DNA of 64,000 nucleotides from Oceanospirillum sp048264105 (GCA_048264105.1 JBLXDJ010000002.1:620001-684000); one strand, 5' to 3'; positions 16,033 to 24,812 are shown, counted from the first letter of the stretch. Made by a program: numbers and translations. Notes: a model not told the origin generated them from the letters alone.

Positions 16033-16989
16033 ATGGCATCGGGTTCTGATTCTGGAAAATCCGTTTCTCTGGTTCTCGGGAGTGGCGGAGCAAAAGGTTT
16101 GGCTCATATAGGTGTGATCCGCTGGCTGGAGGAGCATCACTATAAGGTGGCGTCGGTTTCCGGCAGCTCTATTGGTGCCCTGATCGGCGGGATTTATGCC
16201 GCAGGAAAGCTGGATGAGTACGAAGCCTGGGTTCGGGCGATTAAAAAATCCGATATTGTCACCCTGATGGATATCTCTTGGGGGCGTGGTGGTCTGATTA
16301 AAGGTGACAAGATCATCAACACCCTGACCCGACTGGTGGGGGAGCAGTTGATTGAAGAGCTGCCGATCCGCTTTACTGCGGTGGCAACGGATATTCGTGG
16401 CGAGCGTGAAGTCTGGTTGAACTCAGGATCACTGTTTGAAGCGATACGGGCGTCGATCTCTATGCCGATGTTTTTTACTCCGGTGCAGATGGATGGACTG
16501 ACGCTGATTGATGGTGCTGTGCTGAACCCTGTGCCCATTGCACCGACCTTCGGTGATAAAACAGATCTGACGATCGCTGTAAACCTAGGTGGGCCTGCGA
16601 CTGAGTTAAATGTTCAGCCGAAACAGAGTGTGCAGGGTGAAAAGGAGCAGGATCTTGCCTTGCAGGATAAGATTTCACGCTTTTTTAAGAGCTTCCAGAA
16701 AAATGAATCGGAGCCCAGAGAGCGTGACTGGTCTGCCTATGAAGTGGCTAACCAGGCGTTTGATACCATGCAGAGTAGTCTGGCACGTCAGAAACTAGCG
16801 GTTTATCCACCGGATTTGGTGGTTGAGATTGCTCGTAACTCCTGTGGCATTCTGGAGTTTAACCGGGCCAGTGAGATGATTGATCTGGGCTATAAGCGGG
16901 CAGACCAGTGCCTTGCTCAGCTGAAATCACAGGATGCTGAGCCTGCCAGTCAGCATGTGGTGATTCCTCATGGGCACGAGGTTTATTAG
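16033..16989 (+). CDS. Patatin-like phospholipase (RssA family)
   Basis: Serine hydrolase of 318 residues. The patatin elements are intact: oxyanion loop GSGGAKGLAHIG (16-27), nucleophile elbow GSSIG with Ser46, and the DGA motif (IDGAVLNPVP, near residue 160) supplying the catalytic Asp. The size and N-terminus resemble E. coli RssA more than the exported patatins; there is no signal peptide, so it is probably cytoplasmic. The C-terminal third is variable and contains a polar stretch. GAAGGGA lies just before the ATG. The substrate (a phospholipid or lysophospholipid) is inferred from the family only. Confidence 0.87.
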   Translation: MASGSDSGKSVSLVLGSGGAKGLAHIGVIRWLEEHHYKVASVSGSSIGALIGGIYAAGKLDEYEAWVRAIKKSDIVTLMDISWGRGGLIKGDKIINTLTRLVGEQLIEELPIRFTAVATDIRGEREVWLNSGSLFEAIRASISMPMFFTPVQMDGLTLIDGAVLNPVPIAPTFGDKTDLTIAVNLGGPATELNVQPKQSVQGEKEQDLALQDKISRFFKSFQKNESEPRERDWSAYEVANQAFDTMQSSLARQKLAVYPPDLVVEIARNSCGILEFNRASEMIDLGYKRADQCLAQLKSQDAEPASQHVVIPHGHEVY

Positions 16990-17030
16990 TCTGATCGCCC
17001 AGAGAAACAGATCAGGCAGACAAAAAAGAT

Positions 17031-17073
17031 AACCCCGCAGGATAACGCTGGCGCATTTTCCTGCGGGGTTTTT
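17031..17073. terminator. Convergent intrinsic terminator
   Basis: AACCCCGCAGGA (17031-17042) and TCCTGCGGGGTT (17059-17070) form a perfect 12-bp stem followed by TTT on the plus strand; the minus strand also has T-rich sequence. It sits between the patatin gene and convergent rsuA. Confidence 0.85.
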
Positions 17074-17078
17074 GCTGC

Positions 17079-17777
17079 TTATTTCGCCCAGACGCTTTCA
17101 ACCTCCTCTGAGGTTAACTCGCGCCATTCACCTTCACCCAGCTCCGGGTCGAGTACAATATCTCCGATCTGTTCGCGATGCAGCTGCATGACTTTGTTAT
17201 CCACAGCGGCGAACATGCGTTTCACCTGATGATATTTTCCTTCGCTGATACTGAGCAGAACTTCGGTATCCGTAATGCGTTCCAGTATGGCAGGTTTGGT
17301 CAGTTCCAGCTCATTATGCAGTTGAACGCCCTGTTTAAACTGCTCTTCTGCATTTTCAATAAGCGGCTCTGCCAGCCATGCCCGGTAACGCTTCATGCAC
17401 TGTTTTTTCGGCGAGGTAATCTGATGTGACCATTGTCCATCATCGGTAATCAGCACTAACCCTGTGGTATCTACATCCAGCCGTCCGGCAATATGCAGAC
17501 CCTTGGTATTGGCCAGATCCATATAGCTGAGTACCGAGGGGTATTCTTCATCAATAGTCGAGCAAAGAGTGTTCGCCATTTTATTGAGCATAAAATAGCG
17601 GGGTTTGACGGCACCCAGTATCCGGCCATCCAGTTCAATATCCATGTCGTCGGTGACTTTGAAACCGGGGTTTTTGATGACTTCATCGTTATAAGTCACT
17701 AAGCCGTCACGGAGGACGCGTTTGGCTTCGGCCCGGGAAATTCCGGTGTGATGGCAAATAAATTTATCAAGGCGCAT
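17079..17777 (-). CDS. rsuA: 16S rRNA pseudouridine-516 synthase
   Basis: RsuA isomerises U516 of 16S rRNA to pseudouridine. The 232-residue length and layout match E. coli RsuA (231): an N-terminal S4 RNA-binding domain (MRLDKFICHHTGISRAEAKR) and the catalytic domain with GRLDVDTTGLVLITDDG, in which Asp101 is the catalytic aspartate, plus the late motif KYHQVKRMFAAV. The C-terminus is intact. It is 25 bases downstream of the 2-hydroxyacid dehydrogenase gene on the same strand, so the two may be cotranscribed. Confidence 0.93.
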   Translation of the reverse strand: MRLDKFICHHTGISRAEAKRVLRDGLVTYNDEVIKNPGFKVTDDMDIELDGRILGAVKPRYFMLNKMANTLCSTIDEEYPSVLSYMDLANTKGLHIAGRLDVDTTGLVLITDDGQWSHQITSPKKQCMKRYRAWLAEPLIENAEEQFKQGVQLHNELELTKPAILERITDTEVLLSISEGKYHQVKRMFAAVDNKVMQLHREQIGDIVLDPELGEGEWRELTSEEVESVWAK

Positions 17778-17802
17778 GGTTAAATCGTTTTACTCACTAG
17801 GT

Positions 17803-18756
17803 TTAAATAGAAGACTGAGACCGGACAAAGGATTGAACGGATTGTGCGGTCTGGTCGACGATATTCTGTCGGGCATTCTGAGAGATCCAGGCGTTATGAG
17901 GCGTAACGATCAGGTTAAGATCTTCCTGTAACGCATCCAGCAATGGATTGCCGTTGACCGGTGGTTCCTGCGTCAGCACATCGGTTGCATAACCCCGGAT
18001 CTGTCTGTCTCTGAGTGCGCTCAGAACATCCTCTTCATTCACAATACCACCCCGGGCACAGTTGATAAGCTGCAATTCCGGCTTGGCCAGTTTAAGGCGA
18101 CGGCTGTCGATCAGGTTGTTTGTTTCAGCGGTTAAAGGGCAGTGCAGGGACAGGACGTCTGCGCCGGGTAACAGTTGATCCAGAGACGGGCGGCTATCAT
18201 GGGCTTCATTACCCGGGCGGGCGCTGAAGGTCACCGTCATATCAAAGGCTTCGGCCAGTTTAGCCACTTTGCTGCCCAGCTCACCGGAACCCACAATGAC
18301 CAGATGTTTACCTGCCAGTTCCGAAACCGGGTGCTGCATCAGGCAGAAAAATGGGCTTTGGTTCCATTCGCCATGGGTGACCGCCTTTTGGTATCGGGGC
18401 TGCTGAGTTGCCAGCATTAACATCAGCATCAGGGTATGTTGGGCCACACTGTTTGTGCCGTAAGCGGTTGCATTCCGAACCGGAATAGCCGCAGATTCTG
18501 CAGCGGCCAGATCGATATTATTCATTCCTGTTGCCAGAACGCAGATGAGTTTGAGCTGCTTTGCCGTTTCGATAGCAGATCGGTCGATAACCACCTTGTT
18601 GCTCAGGATGATATCAGCATCCTGAATGCGTTCTGCCAGCTGCTCAGGAGAGGTCTTGCCATACACGGTCAGCTGTCCAAGGGCGCTTTCCAGCCCTTGC
18701 AGGTCAATGTTGTCGCCAAGGCTGTCGGCGTCCAGTAATACACCTTTGAAATTCAT
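17803..18756 (-). CDS. D-2-hydroxyacid dehydrogenase (glycerate dehydrogenase / hydroxypyruvate reductase type)
   Basis: NAD(P)H-dependent reductase of 2-keto acids, 317 residues. The Rossmann motif LVIVGSGELGSKVAKLAEAF binds the cofactor, and the Arg-Glu-His catalytic set is visible in NCARGGIVNEEDVL, TQEPP and TPHNAW. Sequence blocks such as HTLMLMLMLATQQPRYQ and HCPLTAETNNLI resemble glycerate dehydrogenases (HprA). The exact substrate is not decided by sequence. I start at the ATG at 18756 (MNFKGVLLDADSL), which has GGAG 7 bases upstream; a longer frame to 18855 has no ribosome-binding site. Divergent from the LapC-like gene. Confidence 0.87.
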   Translation of the reverse strand: MNFKGVLLDADSLGDNIDLQGLESALGQLTVYGKTSPEQLAERIQDADIILSNKVVIDRSAIETAKQLKLICVLATGMNNIDLAAAESAAIPVRNATAYGTNSVAQHTLMLMLMLATQQPRYQKAVTHGEWNQSPFFCLMQHPVSELAGKHLVIVGSGELGSKVAKLAEAFDMTVTFSARPGNEAHDSRPSLDQLLPGADVLSLHCPLTAETNNLIDSRRLKLAKPELQLINCARGGIVNEEDVLSALRDRQIRGYATDVLTQEPPVNGNPLLDALQEDLNLIVTPHNAWISQNARQNIVDQTAQSVQSFVRSQSSI

Positions 18757-18829
18757 CAGAGGACTCCGGGAATTTAAATAAAAGAGTACGCAATGTTTCG
18801 CGATGGATTTCAGTCCGGAATTTTCTCCG

Positions 18830-18835
18830 TATAAT
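18830..18835 (+). promoter_or_regulatory. Candidate -10 for the LapC-like gene
   Basis: TATAAT 53 bases before the start of the LapC-like gene, in the space between divergent genes. No clear -35 is seen at the right distance. Confidence 0.35.
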
Positions 18836-18888
18836 GGCGATCCGGTATTTGTCATACACCCGATAGATCAGCAGGCGGACTGAATTAC

Positions 18889-20784
18889 ATGTCAAAGTTT
18901 TGGGCTAGTTTAAGTTATTCATGGCAGCAGGGGAAAAACTTTACCCGGGGACAGTGGTTGCGGTTCGTTGGTTGGTTGGCTGTAGCGGCTACCATTCTGG
19001 TTTGTCTTGTTGCCAGTCGTTATCTGCCTTTTATCCACGTCAGTGAGCCTCATAGTGTTACCTACCTTCTGTTGGCTTACATCGGACACTTTGGATTCTT
19101 CCCGTTTCTGATCTGGTTGCTTCTGCTTATTCCACTAGCCGTAATCCTGCCCCGCCGATGGCTTATTTTGCCGGTTGGATTTGTATCCGTATTTGCAGGA
19201 TTGTCTCTGCTGGCAGTCGATACGACGGTTTATCAGCAATATCGTTTTCACCTGAGTGGTTTTGTTTGGGAGTTGCTCACAGGGCCTGGTGCCGGTGAAA
19301 TTATTAAACTCTCGTGGTTTACCATCGCAGTTATAGTCGTTGTGTTGATCTCAATGGTGCTGGTCTCTGCATGGATTCTCTCTTTTTCCGCTTGGTGTAT
19401 CGCTGCAAAGTCCGTTGCAGGAAAAGGCAAGTATGTCTTTTTAGTATGGTTTGTCTCTCTGATTTCCAGTCAGTTGATGCATATCTGGTATGAGGCGCAT
19501 TACGAGCCTGAAGTCACCGGCGTGACCAGACACTTCCCCTTATATTATCCGGCAACTGCTCAGCGTGATCTGGTTAAGTATGGCTTGATCGACCCGGATC
19601 AGGTTCGGGCTCAGAGTGAGTTGCGAGTAAAGAGTGGCGACAAATCGATTCGTTATCCTTTGAATCCAATGCAATGTTCTGCACCTGAATCTGCGATGAA
19701 TGTATTGGTTGTGGCTGTAGATGCTATGAGAGCGGATACATTTACACCTGATGTGACACCAAATCTGTATCGTTATGCTCAATCATCTGGCGCTCAGATC
19801 TTTACAGATCATCACAGTGGGGGAACTGTCACTAAAGGTGGCGTTTTTTCACTGTTTTTTGGATTGCCGGATAGCTATTGGGATGGCTTTGCAGCTTCTC
19901 AGCATGGTGCTCAATGGATCGTTCAGCATCAGCGAGCGGGCTACGATATAGGTGTTTTTTCATCAGCAACTCTGATTGCTCCAGCTTTTGACCGTACCGT
20001 TTTCCCGACAGTTAAAGACTTACGCTTAAAATCGGAAGGGCCATCTCCTTCAGAGCGTGACAAGGATGCTATTGCTGACTTTAAGAGTTCACTGGCTGAG
20101 CTTGATGAGGGGGAATCATTCTTCAGTTTTCTTTTTCTTGATGCGGCACATGGCTACGATGTTCCAAAAGGTTATGAGAAATTTCAGCCTCAGTGGGAGC
20201 GTGTTGACCATGTCAAACTGAATAATGATTTTGATCCGGAACCTTATTTTAATCGTTTTAAGAACTCCTTAACCTTTGTTGATGATCAGCTAGGCCAGCT
20301 TCTGGATGAGTTAAAACGAGATGGTACGCTGGACAACACATTGGTCATCATCACCTCTGATCATGGCGAGGAGTTTAATGACCTCAGGAAAAACTTCTGG
20401 GGCCATGGCAGCAACTTTACTGAGTACCAGACGAAGGTTCCTCTTCTGATGCTTTGGCCGGGAAAAGAGCGTCAGGTTATCGATTATCGAACCAGTCATT
20501 ATGATGTCGCTCCAACCGTTATGACTGAAGTGCTGGGCTGCACTAATCCGATGTCAGATTATTCGATAGGCCATAGCCTGTTCGATGCAGAGCCGGAACG
20601 GGACTGGCTGCTGGTGCATAGCTATTTTAACTATGGTTTGGTTCTGAAGGATAAAATTATTGCGACCTATCCGACCGGGGGCTATGAAGTGTTGTCTCTG
20701 GAGAACGAACGAATTAAAGATGGCCGCATGCCCGCCGATGTGGGTGTTGAGGTTCTTGAGGCAATGTCACGATTTTATCAGTAG
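18889..20784 (+). CDS. LapC/YejM-like inner-membrane protein (DUF3413 plus alkaline-phosphatase/sulfatase domain)
   Basis: Membrane protein of 631 residues with five N-terminal transmembrane segments (about 1-190, DUF3413-like) and a large periplasmic alkaline-phosphatase-superfamily domain. The arrangement and blocks such as SRYLPF, HSGGTVTKGGVFSLFFGL and HYDVAPTVMTEVLGC match YejM (PbgA/LapC), which in enteric bacteria controls LpxC turnover and so lipopolysaccharide synthesis. The metal-site residues look complete: Asp in VDAMRAD, the Thr of GGTVTKGG, and SDHGEEF with Asp-His, plus a later His in GHGSNF. As I recall the E. coli protein, it lacks the Asp-His pair. Codon bias is weaker than in its neighbours. 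Function in LPS control is inference. Confidence 0.83.
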   Translation: MSKFWASLSYSWQQGKNFTRGQWLRFVGWLAVAATILVCLVASRYLPFIHVSEPHSVTYLLLAYIGHFGFFPFLIWLLLLIPLAVILPRRWLILPVGFVSVFAGLSLLAVDTTVYQQYRFHLSGFVWELLTGPGAGEIIKLSWFTIAVIVVVLISMVLVSAWILSFSAWCIAAKSVAGKGKYVFLVWFVSLISSQLMHIWYEAHYEPEVTGVTRHFPLYYPATAQRDLVKYGLIDPDQVRAQSELRVKSGDKSIRYPLNPMQCSAPESAMNVLVVAVDAMRADTFTPDVTPNLYRYAQSSGAQIFTDHHSGGTVTKGGVFSLFFGLPDSYWDGFAASQHGAQWIVQHQRAGYDIGVFSSATLIAPAFDRTVFPTVKDLRLKSEGPSPSERDKDAIADFKSSLAELDEGESFFSFLFLDAAHGYDVPKGYEKFQPQWERVDHVKLNNDFDPEPYFNRFKNSLTFVDDQLGQLLDELKRDGTLDNTLVIITSDHGEEFNDLRKNFWGHGSNFTEYQTKVPLLMLWPGKERQVIDYRTSHYDVAPTVMTEVLGCTNPMSDYSIGHSLFDAEPERDWLLVHSYFNYGLVLKDKIIATYPTGGYEVLSLENERIKDGRMPADVGVEVLEAMSRFYQ

Positions 20785-20941
20785 CGCAAATGGGTAAAAC
20801 TCTGTTGGTAGAGTGTAAACATTGATGGCATTTACTTGCCTGATTTAAGGTGCCTTTAGTACGATAGGCTGGCTTGTCAGGAAAATAGATAGAGTTTAAG
20901 CTTTAGGCTCTTGATTACAGATCAATCACTGGACGGTAGTT

Positions 20942-21949
20942 GTGGATCGTAGAAGCATTTTAAAAGCATTGTCAGTCAGCGGTTTTGTTGCCGTGGGCAG
21001 CGGATCCGTTATGCGCCAGTTGTTGCAGGGCAAGGGTTCGGACCTTGCTGTGGCTCCTGTCGTTGAAGATAAGGCTGTATCTGCTTTGCCGGAAGTGCCA
21101 CAGAAGCTGGCTGAAATTGTTGAAGAGCATGCGGCTGCCGCTGATTTTCATGAAGTTTCGGCACCCAGTAAGCTTGAAAATCAGGTCGCTGATCTTCAGG
21201 CCGATCTCGAAGCGGCTAAAACAGATCCTCATGTTAAGGATTACATGCAGAAGATCCGTTATTTTGAAGGCGTTTTCGAAGACGATCATTTTATTTCACC
21301 GGAAGAGTTTAAGCTGGTGAAACAAACGCTGGCGCGTATGTCCCGTGTTCAGCGCACCGTCGGTCACGGTAATTTCAACCTGATTAGCTTTGATCAGATG
21401 ATCAAATATGGCCGCAATTTCTCACAAGTTGGTGAATTTACTAAAGTTGAGCTGGAATATCTGGAACAGCTCTTTTTTGCTGATGCCCATGTTTATGGCT
21501 TCTATGGCGAAAAAGTGATGTCGGGTCTGACTCAGCGTATTCCCTCCAAAGATCTGCTTAAAGTACCTAAAACAGGACACTTCCTGTTCAAAGGAAAATC
21601 TCTGGCTTTCTATGAAAGGCTGAGAAAAGGTGTTGGCGATGAGATCGTGCTGACATCCGGTATTCGTGGCACCGTTAAGCAGATGTATCTGTTCCTGTCC
21701 AAGGTCGCACAGGCTGATGGCAATATGTCTAAGGCCTCCCGCTCTCTGGCTCCTCCTGGTTACTCGTACCATGCTGTAGGTGATTTCGATGTGGGTAAAG
21801 TGGGCTTCGGCTACCGTAACTTTACGGAAGATTTTGCGGAGACAGATGTCTACAAAAAACTGCAGGATCTGGGCTTTCTGACGCTGCGCTACACTGATGA
21901 TAATAAGTTTGGTGTGCGCTACGAGCCTTGGCATATTCAGGTTGTCTGA
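20942..21949 (+). CDS. Tat-exported D-Ala-D-Ala carboxypeptidase-like M15 peptidase
   Basis: Protein of 335 residues. The N-terminus DRRSILKALSVSGFVAV is a twin-arginine-type signal, predicting export of a folded metalloprotein. After a low-complexity linker and a helical region comes an M15B (VanY/DacB-like) zinc peptidase domain: SGIRGTVKQMY, SYHAVGDFDVG (His277 and Asp283/281 as zinc ligands) and EPWH at the C-terminus (Glu328 as base, His331 as ligand). It should trim the last D-Ala from peptidoglycan stem peptides in the periplasm. The start is GTG with a weak GGACGG upstream. It lies 157 bases after the LapC-like gene and ends at a terminator. Confidence 0.82.
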   Translation: MDRRSILKALSVSGFVAVGSGSVMRQLLQGKGSDLAVAPVVEDKAVSALPEVPQKLAEIVEEHAAAADFHEVSAPSKLENQVADLQADLEAAKTDPHVKDYMQKIRYFEGVFEDDHFISPEEFKLVKQTLARMSRVQRTVGHGNFNLISFDQMIKYGRNFSQVGEFTKVELEYLEQLFFADAHVYGFYGEKVMSGLTQRIPSKDLLKVPKTGHFLFKGKSLAFYERLRKGVGDEIVLTSGIRGTVKQMYLFLSKVAQADGNMSKASRSLAPPGYSYHAVGDFDVGKVGFGYRNFTEDFAETDVYKKLQDLGFLTLRYTDDNKFGVRYEPWHIQVV

Positions 21950-21994
21950 TTCAAAACGTCCTTTTTAACCTGAAGCCGATCGCGTTACTTCTTG

Positions 21995-22027
21995 AAAATG
22001 CACAGCCGAAATGCTGTGCATTTTTTA
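21995..22027 (+). terminator. Intrinsic terminator after the M15 peptidase
   Basis: AAAATGCACAGC, loop CGAAAT, perfect complement GCTGTGCATTTT plus further T. Its position also argues that the next gene starts downstream of it, not at 21992. Confidence 0.88.
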
Positions 22028-22042
22028 TTGGGAAATATTTCT

Positions 22043-22900
22043 ATGTCCTCTCGTTCTGATCAAAAAGAATTACTGCCGTTTCTGGCGTTGTCAGCTGTCA
22101 TCCTGTTGGCTCTGCCGCTTCTGATGACAATTCAGGTATTACCTCTTCAAAGCGCTTCAGCAGAACAAAAGGTGGGTGACCTACCGGTAAAGCCTGAGCC
22201 ACTGAATATTGGTCTGGATCAGCTGGTTGAACGGGCTGATGTCCGTCAGAAGAAACGCGATTTTTTTGCGCTGCTAAAACCTATGGTTCGGATAGAAAAT
22301 GCGTATATTCAGCAGCAAAATCTTTGGTTGAAGCAGCTGAATCCCGGACAGTTATCCGAAGAGCAGGCACAGGGCTTTATGACCTTGCTAAAGGACTATC
22401 AGGTGCTTGAGGATTCGGCTGCCGGGTTACTTGCTGACGTGGCTGATCTGCAGGCTTTGCGCGATAAGCTGTTGGTCAGAGTTCAGCCTATTCCGGTTGA
22501 ACTGGTACTGGTGCAGGCGGCTAATGAGTCTGCCTGGGGGCGCTCCCGTTTTGCCCGGGAAGGTAATAACCTCTTTGGTCAGTGGTGTTTCAGCCGTGGG
22601 TGCGGATTGGTACCCAGTCAACGGCCGGAAGGTCAATATCATGAGGTGGCGGTTTTTAAGTCGCCGCAGTTGAGCATCCGCGCGTATATGAGAAACCTGA
22701 ACGGCTTTTGGGCTTATGAGGACTTCAGGCGTGCCCGTGCCGAGAAACCTATGCTTCAGGGAGCTGAGCAGGCTCTGTATCTGGCAGATCATCTGCTGCG
22801 CTACTCTCAGCGAGGCCAGGCTTATGTCGATGAGTTAAAAGAGATGGTGCAGGTCAACAGTGACTTAATTGAGCAAGCGCCCGATGAACATCTCCGGTAA
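22043..22900 (+). CDS. Bax-like glucosaminidase domain protein
   Basis: Peptidoglycan hydrolase candidate of 285 residues: an N-terminal hydrophobic signal/anchor (LLPFLALSAVILLALPLLM), a spacer helix region and a glucosaminidase (lysozyme-like) domain related to E. coli Bax. The catalytic Glu is predicted at about residue 162 in VQAANESAWGRSRFA, followed by GNNLFGQWCF and YMRNLNG, both typical of the family. It should cut glycan strands in the periplasm. I start at the ATG at 22043, after the terminator of the upstream gene; a longer frame to 21992 would be translated through that hairpin. Follows a carboxypeptidase gene, a plausible functional neighbour. Confidence 0.8.
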   Translation: MSSRSDQKELLPFLALSAVILLALPLLMTIQVLPLQSASAEQKVGDLPVKPEPLNIGLDQLVERADVRQKKRDFFALLKPMVRIENAYIQQQNLWLKQLNPGQLSEEQAQGFMTLLKDYQVLEDSAAGLLADVADLQALRDKLLVRVQPIPVELVLVQAANESAWGRSRFAREGNNLFGQWCFSRGCGLVPSQRPEGQYHEVAVFKSPQLSIRAYMRNLNGFWAYEDFRRARAEKPMLQGAEQALYLADHLLRYSQRGQAYVDELKEMVQVNSDLIEQAPDEHLR

Positions 22901-22957
22901 AATGGGCACCATACTGAATATCAGCCTGAAATCTTTCGATAATAATTAAGAGTGTTT

Positions 22958-23980
22958 ATGACCAACAAACAGGCCGTAACCGTTTTAGGCGGAGGCAGCT
23001 TTGGTACTGCCATTGCCAGTATTGCTGCAGATAATGATTATCCCGTTACTCAGTGGTTGCGGGATGAGCAACTCGCCGATGATATTAATACCAAGCGCCG
23101 CAATACCCGTTATCTGCCGGATTACCCGATCAATGCCAATGTCCGGGCGACTACGGATGTCGTATCGGCGGTATCCGGGGCAGACATCATCTTTGTCGCT
23201 ATCCCCAGTAAGGCTTTTGCTCAGGTCGTTGATCAGGTGGCCGATCAGCTGCGTCCGGATCAGATTATGATCAGTACGGCCAAAGGGATACAGGAAGATG
23301 GCTTTTTGCTGATGTCTGAGATCCTGAAAACTCACACGCCAAGTCAGCATGTGGGGGTTTTAAGCGGGCCAAACTTAGCCAGTGAAATTGCTCAGAAGCA
23401 GATGACCGCAACCGTTGTTGCCAGTGATGATGCCCTGACACGTGAGAGCATTCAAAAGGTTCTGGGATGCGATTACTTCCGCGTCTATGCCAGTAACGAT
23501 CTCTTTGGTGTTGAGTTGGGCGGCGCGCTGAAAAATATCTACGCGATTGCAGCGGGCATGGCGTCTGCATTAGGTGTGGGTGAAAACACCAAAAGTATGC
23601 TGATTACCCGCAGTCTTGCTGAGATGAGTCGTTTTGCCGTCAGCATGGGCGCAAATCCGATGACTTTTTTGGGTCTGGCCGGTGTTGGTGATCTGATTGT
23701 CACCTGTATGTCACCCCTGAGCCGTAACTTCAGGGTGGGTTATGCCCTTGGTCAGGGAAAAACACTTGATGATGCGGTGGCAGAGCTGGGCCAGGTCGCT
23801 GAAGGGGTTAACACGATTCGTCTGGTCAGAAACAAGGCCGTCGAAATGGAGGTTTATATGCCTCTTGCCTGTGGCCTGTATGAAGTTCTCTTCAACAATA
23901 TGCCGGTTGAGAAAGTAATCCGTGGTTTAATGTCCGGTGAGCAGAGCACGGATGTTGAGTTTGTTCTGCCCCGATCCTGA
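22958..23980 (+). CDS. gpsA: Glycerol-3-phosphate dehydrogenase [NAD(P)+]
   Basis: Reduces dihydroxyacetone phosphate to sn-glycerol 3-phosphate, the backbone for phospholipid synthesis. The dinucleotide motif VTVLGGGSFGTAIA (about residues 8-21), SGPNLASEIA, and GVELGGALKNIYAIAAG with the catalytic Lys are all intact. Length 340. I use the ATG at 22958, with AAGAG 5 bases upstream; an in-frame GTG two codons earlier is unlikely. It heads a run gpsA-DUF4389-sixA-esterase with small gaps (41, 5 and 3 bases), probably one operon; the gpsA, DUF4389, sixA order is conserved in pseudomonads to my knowledge. Confidence 0.96.
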   Translation: MTNKQAVTVLGGGSFGTAIASIAADNDYPVTQWLRDEQLADDINTKRRNTRYLPDYPINANVRATTDVVSAVSGADIIFVAIPSKAFAQVVDQVADQLRPDQIMISTAKGIQEDGFLLMSEILKTHTPSQHVGVLSGPNLASEIAQKQMTATVVASDDALTRESIQKVLGCDYFRVYASNDLFGVELGGALKNIYAIAAGMASALGVGENTKSMLITRSLAEMSRFAVSMGANPMTFLGLAGVGDLIVTCMSPLSRNFRVGYALGQGKTLDDAVAELGQVAEGVNTIRLVRNKAVEMEVYMPLACGLYEVLFNNMPVEKVIRGLMSGEQSTDVEFVLPRS

Positions 23981-24021
23981 CCTAAGATTGTGTTTACGGA
24001 TAGCCTTAAGGAATAGAAATA

Positions 24022-24336
24022 ATGAGTGAGAAGAAACAGGGTATCGCAACGGAAGTTTTTTGGTTGCGCATCATCTTCATGCTGTTTTTCGTGCTGGCTT
24101 ATCAGATTGCAGAGCTGCTACTCGGTTTGAGTATTTTACTGCAGGTTGTCTTTGTTGCGATTACAGGGGATAAAAACCTGTTTTTACAACAGGCAGGTGC
24201 CGGATTGTCGCGTTATGCCTATCAGGTTTATCGCTATCTGACCTACAACCGTGAGGAAAAACCCTTTCCTTTTACCGCGTGGCCGGAAGGCGAAGCGCCG
24301 GATGCTGACCCGTATCAGTCTCCGGACAAGGATTAA
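24022..24336 (+). CDS. DUF4389 small membrane protein
   Basis: Small protein of 104 residues of the DUF4389 family, function unknown. One or two hydrophobic segments (IIFMLFFVLAYQIAELLLG and LSILLQVVFVAITG) are followed by a soluble tail with YQVYRYLTYNREEKPFPF, the family signature, and a Pro/Asp-rich end. AAGGA lies 9 bases before the ATG. It sits between gpsA and sixA, 5 bases before the latter, so it is almost certainly cotranscribed with them. Confidence 0.85.
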   Translation: MSEKKQGIATEVFWLRIIFMLFFVLAYQIAELLLGLSILLQVVFVAITGDKNLFLQQAGAGLSRYAYQVYRYLTYNREEKPFPFTAWPEGEAPDADPYQSPDKD

Positions 24337-24341
24337 AAACC

Positions 24342-24809
24342 ATGAGACTGGTGTTGTTTCGTCATGGGGAAGCCGGAGTTGCGGCACGGGATTTTGATCG
24401 CTGTCTGACCGATTCCGGCGTAGCTGATGTCCGTAAGGTAGCCTGCTACATCGCAGATCAACTGAGTGGTGCAACGGCGTATGTCAGTCCCTATATGCGG
24501 GCGCGTCAGACCTGTTCTGAAATTGAGCGCAATGCTGAACTCCAGTCCTGTCATGAGTTATCTCTGATTACGCCGGAAGATAGCCCCCAGCAGGTGATTG
24601 ATTGGTTGAATGAACAACCTTCTGATCGTCCGCTGTTACTGGTAACACATCAACCCCTTGTCAGTCGTCTGATCAGTCTTCTGGTCGATGGCCATGACAT
24701 GGGGTTTTATCCTATGGCTACAGCTTCCGTCACCGTGCTGGAGGCTGACGTCTGGGGCGCGGGACTGGCTCGGTTAGACGCTGTCGTCCACGCCGCAGAC
24801 CTGGAGTAA
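24342..24809 (+). CDS. sixA: Phosphohistidine phosphatase SixA
   Basis: Histidine-phosphatase-superfamily enzyme of 155 residues, the short SixA form. The catalytic RHG motif is at residues 7-9 (LVLFRHGEAG, nucleophile His8), SPYMRARQT supplies the conserved Arg, and LLLVTHQPLVSRL the second His. In E. coli SixA dephosphorylates phosphohistidine in HPt domains and in the nitrogen phosphotransferase protein. The start codon is 5 bases after DUF4389 and the stop 3 bases before the esterase gene, so translation is tightly packed. Confidence 0.92.
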   Translation: MRLVLFRHGEAGVAARDFDRCLTDSGVADVRKVACYIADQLSGATAYVSPYMRARQTCSEIERNAELQSCHELSLITPEDSPQQVIDWLNEQPSDRPLLLVTHQPLVSRLISLLVDGHDMGFYPMATASVTVLEADVWGAGLARLDAVVHAADLE

Positions 24810-24812
24810 CCC

